Source: Citrobacter sp. Awk 4 (lineage in GTDB: Bacteria > Pseudomonadota > Gammaproteobacteria > Enterobacterales > Enterobacteriaceae). From it: 52,001 bases of DNA. This document shows positions 10,713-22,789 of the stretch, in pieces. How positions within the stretch are numbered: the first letter of the stretch is position 1; each line of letters starts with the position of its first letter. Where the stretch lies: the NCBI RefSeq assembly GCF_028069725.1, contig NZ_JANEWG010000032.1, positions 1 through 52,001 of the forward strand, written 5' to 3'. A program made the translations under genes and the position numbers. Under the pieces are notes generated by a model, which made no database searches, was not told the origin of the DNA, and saw only the letters and a list, made by a program, of their open reading frames with translations.

Positions 10713-11939
10713 TTACTTTTGCTTTGCCGTCAGTTCTGCGATACGCACAATCACCTGCACCGCTTTTTCCATCCCTTCCAGCGTCACAAACTCATGCTTA
10801 CCATGATAGTTGTAACCGCCGGTGAAAAGGTTCGGACACGGTAAGCCCATGAACGACAGTTGCGCCCCGTCAGTACCGCCACGGATCGGTTTCATTACCG
10901 GCTCTATGTCACAATCACGCATTGCCTGCTGAGCAATATTCAGAATGTGCGGATGTTCAACAACCTTTTCGTGCATGTTGTAATAGCTATCTTCGATCAC
11001 CAGCTCAATGTAGCAGTCCGGGTGCAGTCCTTTACCGACCTTCCTGGCGATATCCATGATTTTGCGCTTACGTGCTTCAAACTGCTTGCGGTCAAAATCG
11101 CGAATAATGTAGTGCATATCGGCCCGATCGACGGTGCCCTTCATGCTCGCAAGATGGTAGAAGCCTTCGTAACCGTCTGTGGTTTCAGGACTTTCATCCG
11201 CCGGAACTTCCGCATGAATTCGCGCAGCCAACGACAGCGCATTCACCATCACACCTTTTGCGGTGCCCGGATGCACATTGTTACCCACGATTTTGATATT
11301 GACGGAAGCAGCGTTGAAGTTTTCAAACTCCAGCTCACCAACGCCGCCGCCATCAACGGTGTAAGCCCATTGCGCATTAAAAGCGGCAACATCAAAGTGT
11401 TTCGCCCCTTTGCCAACCTCTTCATCTGGCGTGAAAGCGACTCGAATATCGCCGTGCGGGATCGCTTTGTGCTTCAGTACCGCCAGTGCGGTCATAATTT
11501 CCGCCACACCCGCTTTGTCATCCGCGCCGAGCAGCGTTTTACCGTCAGTGGTGATCAGCGTTTGTCCCAGCAGTTGATGTAAAACCGGGAACATCACCGG
11601 CGATAACACTTCATCACCAATACCCAACGCAATATCGCCGCCGCGATAATTTTCCACAATCTGCGGATTCACGTTTTTACCACTGAAATCCGGTGAGGTA
11701 TCCACATGGGAAATAAAACCGATGGCAGGAATATCGCCAGGAACATTCGCTGGCAACGTCGCCATCACGGTCCCTTTGTCACTTAACGTAACGTCAACCA
11801 GCCCCATCTCTTCGAGCTGTTGTTTGAGTAACTGTAATAGCTTCCACTGTCCCTCGGTGCTGGGAACCTGTCGCACACCCGGTTTTGACTGGGTATCCAA
11901 CGACACATAGTGCAAAAAACGCTCAAGTAATTTATCCAT
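10713..11939 (-). CDS. pepT: Peptidase T (tripeptide aminopeptidase)
   Basis: Cytoplasmic M20 dinuclear zinc aminopeptidase that removes N-terminal residues from tripeptides. Metal and catalytic motifs: SHVDTSPD (zinc His and Asp), [15 protein letters not shown] (catalytic Glu) and GGTDGAQ. The start at 11939 (MDKLLERF) gives the family length of 408. A TTGAT half-site lies about 30 bases upstream on the minus strand; in Salmonella pepT is FNR-dependent, but the second half-site here (TTGTC) is poor. Divergent from potA. Confidence 0.97.
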   Translation of the reverse strand: MDKLLERFLHYVSLDTQSKPGVRQVPSTEGQWKLLQLLKQQLEEMGLVDVTLSDKGTVMATLPANVPGDIPAIGFISHVDTSPDFSGKNVNPQIVENYRGGDIALGIGDEVLSPVMFPVLHQLLGQTLITTDGKTLLGADDKAGVAEIMTALAVLKHKAIPHGDIRVAFTPDEEVGKGAKHFDVAAFNAQWAYTVDGGGVGELEFENFNAASVNIKIVGNNVHPGTAKGVMVNALSLAARIHAEVPADESPETTDGYEGFYHLASMKGTVDRADMHYIIRDFDRKQFEARKRKIMDIARKVGKGLHPDCYIELVIEDSYYNMHEKVVEHPHILNIAQQAMRDCDIEPVMKPIRGGTDGAQLSFMGLPCPNLFTGGYNYHGKHEFVTLEGMEKAVQVIVRIAELTAKQK

Positions 11940-12188
11940 GCAGTCACCCTCACTTTTTGTGACAACATTATCAATAAGCAAGAAAAGACAAATATTGCGT
12001 CAGGTCACTTTTATCCCCTAAACGAGAATATTTCGACCCACAGCCCTTCCTGAATATAAAGCTAACCCCGCAATTCGCAACAAGGATTGGCGATTTCAGT
12101 GGTTTGCCGTAGAATAACCGCCCTCATTAAGAGTCACCAAGGTGGTCAACCACAAACCCCGCATCGGTCAGCCATCCGTTGCGTCTAC

Positions 12189-13325
12189 ATGGGACAGAGT
12201 AAAAAATTGAATAAACAACCGCGTTCGCTTTCACCGCTGGTGCAATTGGCGGGAATTCGCAAAAGTTTCGATGGCAAAGAGGTCATTTCTAACCTGAATC
12301 TGACCATTAATAATGGTGAATTCCTCACGCTGCTTGGCCCCTCTGGCTGCGGTAAAACAACCGTTCTACGCCTGATTGCCGGTCTGGAAAATGTGGATTC
12401 CGGTCATATCATGCTGGATAACCAGGACATTACCGATGTTCCGGCAGAGAACCGTTATGTGAATACGGTATTCCAAAGTTATGCGTTATTCCCGCACATG
12501 ACAGTGTTTGAAAATGTGGCGTTCGGGTTACGCATGCAGAAAACCCCCGCTGCTGAAATCACGCCCCGCGTTACCGACGCGCTGCGCATGGTGCAACTCG
12601 AAGAGTTTGCCCAGCGTAAGCCGCATCAACTCTCCGGCGGACAACAACAACGCGTGGCAATCGCCCGTGCAGTGGTGAACAAACCGCGTTTGCTTCTGCT
12701 GGACGAATCGCTGTCTGCGCTGGATTACAAGTTGCGCAAGCAGATGCAAAACGAACTGAAAGCGTTGCAGCGTAAACTCGGTATCACCTTTGTGTTTGTT
12801 ACCCACGATCAAGAAGAAGCGTTGACCATGTCAGACCGTATCGTGGTGATGCGTGACGGCGTGATTGAACAGGACGGCACCCCGCGCGAGATCTACGAAG
12901 AACCGAAAAACCTCTTCGTGGCCGGTTTTATCGGTGAGATCAATATGTTTAACGCCACCGTGATCGAGCGTCTTGACGAGCAACGCGTTCGTGCGAATGT
13001 GGAAGGTCGCGAATGCAACATTTACGTCAATTTTGCCGTTGTCCCAGGGCAAAAGTTACATGTCTTGCTGCGCCCGGAAGATCTGCGCGTCGATGAAATC
13101 AATGACGATAATCACATTGAAGGCCTGATTGGTTACGTTCGCGAGCGCAACTACAAAGGAATGACGCTGGAATCGGTCGTCGAACTGGAAAACGGCAAAA
13201 TGGTCATGGTGAGCGAATTCTTCAATGAAGACGATCCCGATTTTGATCACTCTCTCGACCAAAAAATGGCCATTAATTGGGTAGAAAGCTGGGAGGTCGT
13301 ACTGGCTGATGAAGAACACGAGTAA
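12189..13325 (+). CDS. potA: Spermidine/putrescine ABC transporter, ATPase PotA
   Basis: Energises spermidine-preferential uptake with PotB, PotC and PotD. Walker [10 protein letters not shown] at residues 50-58, ABC signature [14 protein letters not shown], Walker [14 protein letters not shown]-loop VTHDQEEA; a C-terminal TOBE-type regulatory domain follows. The ATG at 12189 ([10 protein letters not shown]) gives 378 residues as in E. coli; longer in-frame starts have no support. It overlaps potB by 17 bases. Confidence 0.98.
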   Translation: MGQSKKLNKQPRSLSPLVQLAGIRKSFDGKEVISNLNLTINNGEFLTLLGPSGCGKTTVLRLIAGLENVDSGHIMLDNQDITDVPAENRYVNTVFQSYALFPHMTVFENVAFGLRMQKTPAAEITPRVTDALRMVQLEEFAQRKPHQLSGGQQQRVAIARAVVNKPRLLLLDESLSALDYKLRKQMQNELKALQRKLGITFVFVTHDQEEALTMSDRIVVMRDGVIEQDGTPREIYEEPKNLFVAGFIGEINMFNATVIERLDEQRVRANVEGRECNIYVNFAVVPGQKLHVLLRPEDLRVDEINDDNHIEGLIGYVRERNYKGMTLESVVELENGKMVMVSEFFNEDDPDFDHSLDQKMAINWVESWEVVLADEEHE

Positions 13326-14172
13326 GTTCCAGAATGTGGTGATTATCACCATCGTCGGTTGGCTTGTGTTGTTTGTCTTTTTGCCCAACCTGATGATCAT
13401 TGGTACCAGTTTTTTGACTCGCGATGACACCAGTTTCGTCAAAATGGTCTTTACGCTGGAGAACTACGCACGTCTGCTCGATCCGCTCTATTTTGAGGTG
13501 CTGCTGCACTCGCTCAATATGGCGCTGATTGCCACCCTTGCCTGCCTGGTACTCGGTTATCCGTTCGCCTGGTTTCTGGCAAAATTGCCGGAAAAAGTGC
13601 GTCCGCTATTGCTGTTCTTGCTGATCGTCCCGTTCTGGACTAACTCACTGATCCGCATCTACGGCCTGAAAATTTTCCTGAGCACCAAAGGCTATCTCAA
13701 CGAGTTCCTGCTCTGGCTGGGCGTTATCGACACGCCGATTCGCATCATGTTTACCCCCAGCGCCGTCATTATTGGTCTGGTTTATATCCTGTTGCCTTTT
13801 ATGGTGATGCCGCTCTACTCCAGCATTGAAAAACTGGATAAGCCGCTGTTAGAAGCGGCGCGCGATTTAGGGGCCAGCAAGTTGCAAACCTTTATCCGCA
13901 TTATCATTCCACTGACCATGCCGGGGATTATTGCAGGCTGTCTGCTGGTGATGCTGCCTGCAATGGGTCTGTTCTACGTTTCAGATCTGATGGGTGGCGC
14001 CAAAAACCTGCTGATTGGCAATGTCATTAAGGTGCAGTTCCTGAACATCCGCGACTGGCCATTTGGCGCCGCCACCAGCATTACGCTGACCGTTGTGATG
14101 GGACTGATGCTACTGGTTTACTGGCGTGCATCGCGTCTGCTGAACAGAAAAGCAAGCGAACTCAGCGAGTAA
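13309..14172 (+). CDS. potB: Spermidine/putrescine ABC transporter, permease PotB
   Basis: Inner-membrane permease subunit with about six TM helices and the EAA loop (EAARDLGAS...[10 protein letters not shown]) that docks PotA. The start at 13309 overlaps the potA end, indicating coupling. 287 residues; the C-terminus ends RKASELSE, unlike the ending I recall for E. coli K-12 PotB (KKVELE), whose stop overlaps potC there. A 344-bp gap to potC follows. Confidence 0.96.
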   Translation: MKNTSKFQNVVIITIVGWLVLFVFLPNLMIIGTSFLTRDDTSFVKMVFTLENYARLLDPLYFEVLLHSLNMALIATLACLVLGYPFAWFLAKLPEKVRPLLLFLLIVPFWTNSLIRIYGLKIFLSTKGYLNEFLLWLGVIDTPIRIMFTPSAVIIGLVYILLPFMVMPLYSSIEKLDKPLLEAARDLGASKLQTFIRIIIPLTMPGIIAGCLLVMLPAMGLFYVSDLMGGAKNLLIGNVIKVQFLNIRDWPFGAATSITLTVVMGLMLLVYWRASRLLNRKASELSE

Positions 14173-14439
14173 ACCACCGCAGTAAACCGAAAAGCGAATT
14201 CGCTGGCGCAAATCCGGTTTTAGCGCCAGGTTTGAGATGAATCAGAGTAACGGGATGGTGATGGGGGTCATCGTACAGTAATCCTCCACCTGGCTGAATT
14301 AGCGGGCAAAACGTATAACGCCCGTCATTAAATCAGCCATTTTTTCCCGATCGCCAGGAAAATTGTTGTAAAATGCGCGGCCTCACGTAATGGCCGCTTT
14401 TTTTTGCGCACTATTTAATCAACGAGTGTTGGAGATATT
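14173..14439 (+). ncRNA. Structured spacer inside the pot operon (two terminator-like hairpins; possible sRNA or attenuator)
   Basis: No gene of usual size lies here. Hairpin A (14292-14338): outer stem GGCTGAATTA/TAAATCAGCC with one mismatch, inner stem GCGGGC/GCCCGT, then six T (14340-14345). Hairpin B (14377-14397): perfect GCGGCC/GGCCGC stem, 9-base loop, then eight T (14398-14405). Both read as rho-independent terminators on the + strand, in the middle of an operon whose distal genes potC and potD must be expressed. Either a small RNA ends here, the hairpins attenuate transcription into potCD, or potCD have their own promoter. Hairpins are seen; the role is inference. Confidence 0.45.
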
Positions 14440-14520
14440 TTGGAGATAAAGGAAAAATTGAATAATTTCAATACTCTGAAACTGTCCCCTCTGCAACGCA
14501 AGGAGGTGGATCTCGAATGA
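14440..14520 (+). CDS. 26-codon ORF overlapping the potC start (possible leader or displaced potB tail)
   Basis: TTG start at 14440 preceded by TTGGAGATA, 26 codons (begins MEIKEKLNNF, ends QRKEVDLE), and a TGA that overlaps the potC ATG as ATGA. A strong AAGGAGG ribosome site for potC lies inside its 3' end. Its last residues (KEVDLE) resemble the end I recall for E. coli PotB (KKVELE), so it could instead be the remnant of an older potB 3' end cut off when the spacer arose. Translation is not shown by the sequence alone. Confidence 0.35.
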   Translation: MEIKEKLNNFNTLKLSPLQRKEVDLE

Positions 14521-15296
14521 TCGGTAGACTGCTTCGCGGTGGTTTTATGACCACCATTTATGCTTATCTGTATATTCCAATCATCATCTTGATTGTGAAC
14601 TCCTTTAACAGCTCGCGCTTTGGCATCAACTGGCAAGGGTTTACCACAAACTGGTACAACTTATTGCTCAACAACGACAGTCTGCTGCAGGCTGCACAGC
14701 ATTCACTCACGATGGCCGTTGTCTCGGCAACCTTTGCCACGCTCATTGGTTCGCTCACTGCCGTCGCACTGTACCGCTACCGCTTTCGCGGCAAACCCTT
14801 CGTCAGCGGTATGTTGTTTGTCGTCATGATGTCACCGGATATCGTGATGGCCATTTCCCTGCTGGTGCTGTTTATGCTGCTTGGCATTCAACTGGGGTTC
14901 TGGTCGCTGCTCTTCTCCCATATCACGTTCTGCCTGCCGTTTGTCGTCGTGACCGTCTATTCACGTCTGAAAGGCTTTGATGTACGGATGCTGGAAGCCG
15001 CAAAAGATCTGGGCGCCAGCGAAGTCACTATTCTGCGCAAGATCATTTTACCGCTGGCCATGCCCGCCGTGGCGGCCGGTTGGTTACTGAGTTTTACCTT
15101 GTCGATGGATGACGTTGTGGTGTCGTCATTTGTCACCGGACCAGGCTATGAAATTTTACCGTTGAAGATCTATTCAATGGTGAAAGTGGGCGTATCACCC
15201 GAAGTGAATGCGCTGGCAACGATATTGTTAGTTCTGTCGCTGGTGATGGTCATTGCCAGCCAGCTTATTGCTCGTGATAAAACGAAGGGCCGTTAG
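14517..15296 (+). CDS. potC: Spermidine/putrescine ABC transporter, permease PotC
   Basis: Second permease of the polyamine importer, with about six TM helices and the EAA loop EAAKDLGASEVTI...LPLAMPAV. 259 residues; the C-terminus ends DKTKGR, slightly shorter than the form I recall for E. coli (264). A near-perfect AAGGAGGT ribosome site lies 8 bases upstream. potD begins 25 bases after its stop. Confidence 0.97.
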   Translation: MIGRLLRGGFMTTIYAYLYIPIIILIVNSFNSSRFGINWQGFTTNWYNLLLNNDSLLQAAQHSLTMAVVSATFATLIGSLTAVALYRYRFRGKPFVSGMLFVVMMSPDIVMAISLLVLFMLLGIQLGFWSLLFSHITFCLPFVVVTVYSRLKGFDVRMLEAAKDLGASEVTILRKIILPLAMPAVAAGWLLSFTLSMDDVVVSSFVTGPGYEILPLKIYSMVKVGVSPEVNALATILLVLSLVMVIASQLIARDKTKGR

Positions 15297-15320
15297 GGCC
15301 TGTAATTCAGGGGACGTTAA

Positions 15321-16367
15321 ATGAAAAAATGGTCACGCCACCTGCTTGCCGCGGGTGCTCTGGCACTGGGCATGAGCGCTGCTCACGCCAAAGACAACAA
15401 CACACTCTATTTCTATAACTGGACCGAGTATGTACCGCCAGGACTGCTCGAGCAGTTCACCAAAGAGACCGGCATTAAGGTTATCTATTCGACTTACGAG
15501 TCGAATGAAACCATGTACGCCAAGCTCAAAACGTACAAAGACGGTGCCTACGACCTGGTAGTCCCTTCTACCTACTACGTCGACAAAATGCGTAAAGAGG
15601 GCATGATCCAGAAGATCGATAAGTCGGCGTTAACCAACTTCAACAATCTCGACCCCGAGATGCTCAACAAGCCGTTTGACCCGAACAACGACTACTCAAT
15701 CCCTTACATCTGGGGTGCCACGGCGATTGGCGTCAACAGTGAGACCATTGACCCGAAAACCGTTACCAGCTGGGCCGATCTGTGGAAACCGGAGTACAAA
15801 GGCAGTCTGTTGCTGACGGATGATGCGCGTGAAGTGTTCCAGGTGGCGCTGCGTAAGCTGGGTTATTCTGGCAATACGACCGATCCGAAAGAGATTGAAG
15901 CGGCCTACAACGAGCTGAAAAAACTGATGCCAAACGTGGCGGCGTTTAACTCCGACAACCCGGCTAACCCGTATATGGAAGGCGAAGTGAATCTGGGAAT
16001 GGTGTGGAACGGCTCTGCATGGGTTGCGCGTCAGGCCGGAACACCGCTGGAAGTCATTTGGCCAAAAGAAGGCGGGATCTTCTGGATGGACAGCTTGTCG
16101 ATTCCGGCAAACGCCAAAAACAAAGAAGGCGCGCTGAAGCTGATTAACTTCCTGCTGCGCCCGGACGTCGCGAAACAAGTGGCGGAAACCATCGGTTATC
16201 CGACGCCTAACCTGGCGGCCCGCAAACTGTTAAGCCCGGACGTCGCCAACGACAAATCGCTGTACCCTGATGCAGAGACCATCAAAAAAGGGGAATGGCA
16301 GAATGATGTCGGCGCGGCCAGCGCAATTTATGAAGAGTATTACCAGAAGCTGAAAGCAGGACGCTAA
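15321..16367 (+). CDS. potD: Spermidine/putrescine-binding periplasmic protein PotD
   Basis: Periplasmic substrate-binding component of PotABC. A signal peptide (residues 1-23, ending SAAHA) precedes the mature start KDNNTLYFYNWTEYVPPG. 348 residues as in E. coli; Trp- and Asp-rich polyamine-binding segments such as YIWGATAIGV and NPYMEGEVNLGMVWNG are present. GGGGACG lies 9 bases upstream of the ATG. Last gene of potABCD, followed by a terminator. Confidence 0.98.
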   Translation: MKKWSRHLLAAGALALGMSAAHAKDNNTLYFYNWTEYVPPGLLEQFTKETGIKVIYSTYESNETMYAKLKTYKDGAYDLVVPSTYYVDKMRKEGMIQKIDKSALTNFNNLDPEMLNKPFDPNNDYSIPYIWGATAIGVNSETIDPKTVTSWADLWKPEYKGSLLLTDDAREVFQVALRKLGYSGNTTDPKEIEAAYNELKKLMPNVAAFNSDNPANPYMEGEVNLGMVWNGSAWVARQAGTPLEVIWPKEGGIFWMDSLSIPANAKNKEGALKLINFLLRPDVAKQVAETIGYPTPNLAARKLLSPDVANDKSLYPDAETIKKGEWQNDVGAASAIYEEYYQKLKAGR

Positions 16368-16377
16368 TTCAGCAAGA

Positions 16378-16410
16378 AGGCCCGGTGTCGCAATGCGAAC
16401 CGGGCCTTTC
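16378..16410. terminator. Bidirectional terminator between potD and cobB
   Basis: 9-bp stem AGGCCCGGT/ACCGGGCCT (16378-16386 with 16399-16407) between two convergent genes. T residues follow on the + strand; on the minus strand the tract is weaker (CTTCTTG). Confidence 0.85.
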
Positions 16411-16413
16411 ACG

Positions 16414-17235
16414 TTACAAACCTTTCAACAACTTCTCGACAAATTCCGGCACTACCTGACTCGCAGGACCGTAATACTTCTCTTCAAATTCACTGCCGAC
16501 CTGGCTCGGTTCAAGGTTTAGCTCGATGGTATGTGCGCCATGCAGTCGTGCTTCATGGACAAAACCCGCCGCCGGATAAACGTGGCCCGAGGTGCCAATC
16601 GCGATAAAAATATCCGCCATTGCCAGCGCCATGTAGATGTCATCCATCCCCAGCGGCATTTCACCAAACCACACCACATGCGGGCGCAACGGCGCCGGGA
16701 ACTGGCAACAGTGACACTTATCCTCGGGGGTGACATCGCCAGTCCAGTCCAGGATCTGCCCGCTTTGGGAACAACGCACCTTCAACAACTCACCATGCAT
16801 ATGGATAATATTTTCGCTGCCCGCGCGCTCATGGAGATTGTCGATATTCTGCGTCACCAGTAAGAAGTTTTCGCCGAGAGCTTCTTCCAGTTTTGCCAGT
16901 GCGATATGCGCCGCGTTAGGCTGGATTTCTGCTCCCTGCAGTTGCTGTCGACGCGCGTTATAAAATGACTGAACCAGTGTAGGGTTGCGCGCAAATCCTT
17001 CCGGGGTCGCCACATCTTCAACGCGATGCTCTTCCCAGAGACCATCGGCTGCACGAAACGTACGAATGCCGGATTCAGCTGAAATCCCTGCCCCTGTAAG
17101 TACTAATACTCTTGGTTTTTCCATCATTTCCGGCACCACTCTGTCTCTGAAAAAGATCCGTTGACGCAGACGTTCGCGTAAATGGCGTTTATTTTTACGA
17201 AAACGACTTAATCGATGACCCCGACGCGACTGCAT
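16414..17235 (-). CDS. cobB: NAD-dependent protein deacylase (sirtuin) CobB
   Basis: Removes acetyl and succinyl groups from lysines using NAD+. Sirtuin motifs: [15 protein letters not shown] (NAD site), [12 protein letters not shown], catalytic His in [11 protein letters not shown]; zinc cysteines in RCSQSGQ and KCHCCQF. The long form with a basic N-terminal extension ([17 protein letters not shown]) is encoded, 273 residues. An internal ATG ([13 protein letters not shown], about residue 38) could give the short isoform known in enterics. It lies 14 bases after nagK on the same strand. Confidence 0.97.
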   Translation of the reverse strand: MQSRRGHRLSRFRKNKRHLRERLRQRIFFRDRVVPEMMEKPRVLVLTGAGISAESGIRTFRAADGLWEEHRVEDVATPEGFARNPTLVQSFYNARRQQLQGAEIQPNAAHIALAKLEEALGENFLLVTQNIDNLHERAGSENIIHMHGELLKVRCSQSGQILDWTGDVTPEDKCHCCQFPAPLRPHVVWFGEMPLGMDDIYMALAMADIFIAIGTSGHVYPAAGFVHEARLHGAHTIELNLEPSQVGSEFEEKYYGPASQVVPEFVEKLLKGL

Positions 17236-17249
17236 AACAACCTCTTTTA

Positions 17250-18161
17250 TTAGTCGGTAAGATGTAAGAAGGCGGCGCCGCGCATTCCACCCGCATCACC
17301 ATGACGTGCGCGTTCAATACGCGGCACCCGGGCGACAGGCAAGAGATGATTTGGCAATCGGTCCGCCAACTGCGTTGTTATCGCTGTGAAATTCGATAAA
17401 CCGCCGCCGATCACGACCAGATCGGGATCGACGATAGTCAGAATATTGCCCAGACAGACCGCTAATAAATCCAGATAGCGTTCAACGTGGGCTCGCGCCT
17501 GAACATCGCCCTGCTCCCACAGCGCAATGATTTCAGGAGCCTGCAAAGGTTGATGATAGTAATGCTGATATAGCCATGCAAATCCACGCCCGGAAAGATA
17601 GTTCTCGATACAGCCCAGTTGACCACAGCCACAGCGGCGCAACGGGAAGTCAAAACCCATCAGCGTGAGTGCATCCACGGGTAAGCGTATATGACCAAAT
17701 TCACCGGTAATGTAGCTGTGCCCAGCGATCGGTTTCCCATTGATGATCAGACCACCGCCGACACCGGTGCCGAGGATAAGCCCCATCACCAGCGGATATT
17801 GCGTAAACTCATCGTCCCAGGCTTCGGAAAGGGCAAAACAGTTGGCATCGTTGTCCAGGCGAACATCGCGGTCCAGACGTGCGCTGAGATCGGCACGCAG
17901 AGGTTTGCCGCTGGCGGCAGGCACATTGGCGGCGTACAGCGTACCGTCCGCCGTCTCAGGCATTCCGGGAATACCGATGCCAACACTGCCTTTCTCGCCA
18001 AATCGCGCATCGGCCTCAGCAACCAAATCACACACGGCATCCAGAAAAGCGTCATAACTGTCGCGAGGGGTTGGCACGCGCTTTTCCCACTGCAAATGCC
18101 GTTGGGTATCAAACACGCCTAACGCAATTTTGGTCCCGCCAATGTCAAACCCGTAATACAT
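17250..18161 (-). CDS. nagK: N-acetyl-D-glucosamine kinase
   Basis: Phosphorylates GlcNAc released in murein recycling (downstream of NagZ, also in this window) to GlcNAc-6-phosphate. ROK family: phosphate motif [10 protein letters not shown] (residues 6-15), catalytic EFGHIRLP segment and the zinc motif [17 protein letters not shown]. 303 residues. Ribosome site AAGGAGCGG precedes the ATG. Upstream of and probably cotranscribed with cobB; downstream of lolE. Confidence 0.97.
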   Translation of the reverse strand: MYYGFDIGGTKIALGVFDTQRHLQWEKRVPTPRDSYDAFLDAVCDLVAEADARFGEKGSVGIGIPGMPETADGTLYAANVPAASGKPLRADLSARLDRDVRLDNDANCFALSEAWDDEFTQYPLVMGLILGTGVGGGLIINGKPIAGHSYITGEFGHIRLPVDALTLMGFDFPLRRCGCGQLGCIENYLSGRGFAWLYQHYYHQPLQAPEIIALWEQGDVQARAHVERYLDLLAVCLGNILTIVDPDLVVIGGGLSNFTAITTQLADRLPNHLLPVARVPRIERARHGDAGGMRGAAFLHLTD

Positions 18162-18189
18162 CGCCGCTCCTTGTTTCTGTGTACCGCAG

Positions 18190-21444
<3,255 letters not shown>

Positions 21445-21587
21445 TTACTAAAGTGACCCACTCCGAGCCCTCATCCTGACCTGATCTTTATCTTAAAAAT
21501 ATAAAAAGCAGATTGTTACGCATTACAGCAACGCGCATGACCCGCAGGATCGCAGGCTACGTCGAACAATACGGGCAGGCCGTTTTT

Positions 21588-22661
21588 ATGAAACAAAAAG
21601 AATTATGGATTAACCAAATCAAAGGGTTATGCATTTGTCTGGTGGTCATCTATCACTCGGTAATCACCTTTTATCCTCACCTCACTACCTTCCAGCATCC
21701 CTTTTCGCAAGTGCTGTCTAAATGTTGGATCTATTTCAATCTCTACCTTGCGCCGTTTCGTATGCCCGTTTTTTTCTTTATTTCGGGGTATTTAATCCGC
21801 CGTTATATTGACGCTGTTCCCTGGAAGGCGTGTGTGGAAAAACGCATCTGGAGTATTTTGTGGGTCCTCGCGCTGTGGGGCGTTGTGCAATGGCTGGCAT
21901 TAACCTCGCTCAATCACTGGCTGGCGCCAGACCGGGATCTCAGCAGTAGCGCGAATGCGGCCTACGCCACCAGCGTAAACGCGTTCCTGCACGGGATGCT
22001 CACTGCCAGTACCAGCCTGTGGTACCTATATGCGCTGATCGCCTATTTTGTCCTGTGTAAACTCTTCGCCCGCTGGGCAAAACCCCTGTTCGCCCTCTTT
22101 GTTTTACTGAGCGTCACGATCAATTTTCTCCCGACCCCGTGGTGGGGGATGAACAGCGTCATCCGTAATCTTCCCTGGTACAGCCTCGGCGCCTGGTTTG
22201 GCGCGTCGCTCATGGCGGAAATTAAACAGACGCCGCTACGGCGTCATCCTGTTGCTATGCTGACCCTCGCCGTGGCAGCCGTTGTCGCATGGCTGGCAAA
22301 CATCGCCCTGCTCCTTTCGTTTGTTTCAATCGTACTGATCACGAAAGCGTTTTATCAGTTCGAACAGCGTTACGGCATGCGTTCTACTGGTCTGCTCAAC
22401 GTCATCGGCTCCAACACCATTGCTATCTACACGACCCACCGTATTCTGGTTGAAGCGCTCAGCTTAACCCTGATCCCAAAACTGAATCAGGCGTTATGGT
22501 CGCCTCAGATTGAGCTTACTCTGTTGCTTACCTATCCCTTCCTCAGTCTGCTGCTGTGTACCCTGGCGGGACTTGCCGTGCGTACCGTCTCGCAGAACCT
22601 CTTTGCCGATCTCTTCTTCTCGCCCCCTTCCCGCCTGGTCGCAACGAGTCCGTCCGCGTAA
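21588..22661 (+). CDS. ycfT: Acyltransferase-3 family inner-membrane protein YcfT
   Basis: About ten TM helices, typical of acyltransferase-3 (OafA/WecH-like) membrane enzymes; the N-terminal KGLCICLVVIYHSVI carries the family histidine, with RMPVFFFISGYLIRR downstream. Substrate unknown. The ATG at 21588 (MKQKELW) gives 357 residues as in E. coli YcfT; the 25-codon upstream extension lacks support. Gene between lolC (divergent) and mfd. Confidence 0.92.
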   Translation: MKQKELWINQIKGLCICLVVIYHSVITFYPHLTTFQHPFSQVLSKCWIYFNLYLAPFRMPVFFFISGYLIRRYIDAVPWKACVEKRIWSILWVLALWGVVQWLALTSLNHWLAPDRDLSSSANAAYATSVNAFLHGMLTASTSLWYLYALIAYFVLCKLFARWAKPLFALFVLLSVTINFLPTPWWGMNSVIRNLPWYSLGAWFGASLMAEIKQTPLRRHPVAMLTLAVAAVVAWLANIALLLSFVSIVLITKAFYQFEQRYGMRSTGLLNVIGSNTIAIYTTHRILVEALSLTLIPKLNQALWSPQIELTLLLTYPFLSLLLCTLAGLAVRTVSQNLFADLFFSPPSRLVATSPSA

Positions 22662-22789
22662 GTTTTTCGCCCCTGTTCGGGGGCGAATCATTTGCTAATG
22701 AGTAATGATCAAGGATAATAAAGAGCATTGCTTATCAGTCATATGCCCCCATAGTGTGGTGTATACCCAAAAGAGATCCTGACAACCGA

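Noticed and set aside
11941-11985. FNR box upstream of pepT
   Set aside because: Only one good half-site (TTGAT) is present; the other half (TTGTC) is too far from consensus to list as a site.
22666-22686. Hairpin TTCGCCCC...GGGGCGAA after ycfT as a terminator
   Set aside because: The T run precedes the stem rather than following it on the + strand, and on the other strand A residues follow. At best a weak stop.
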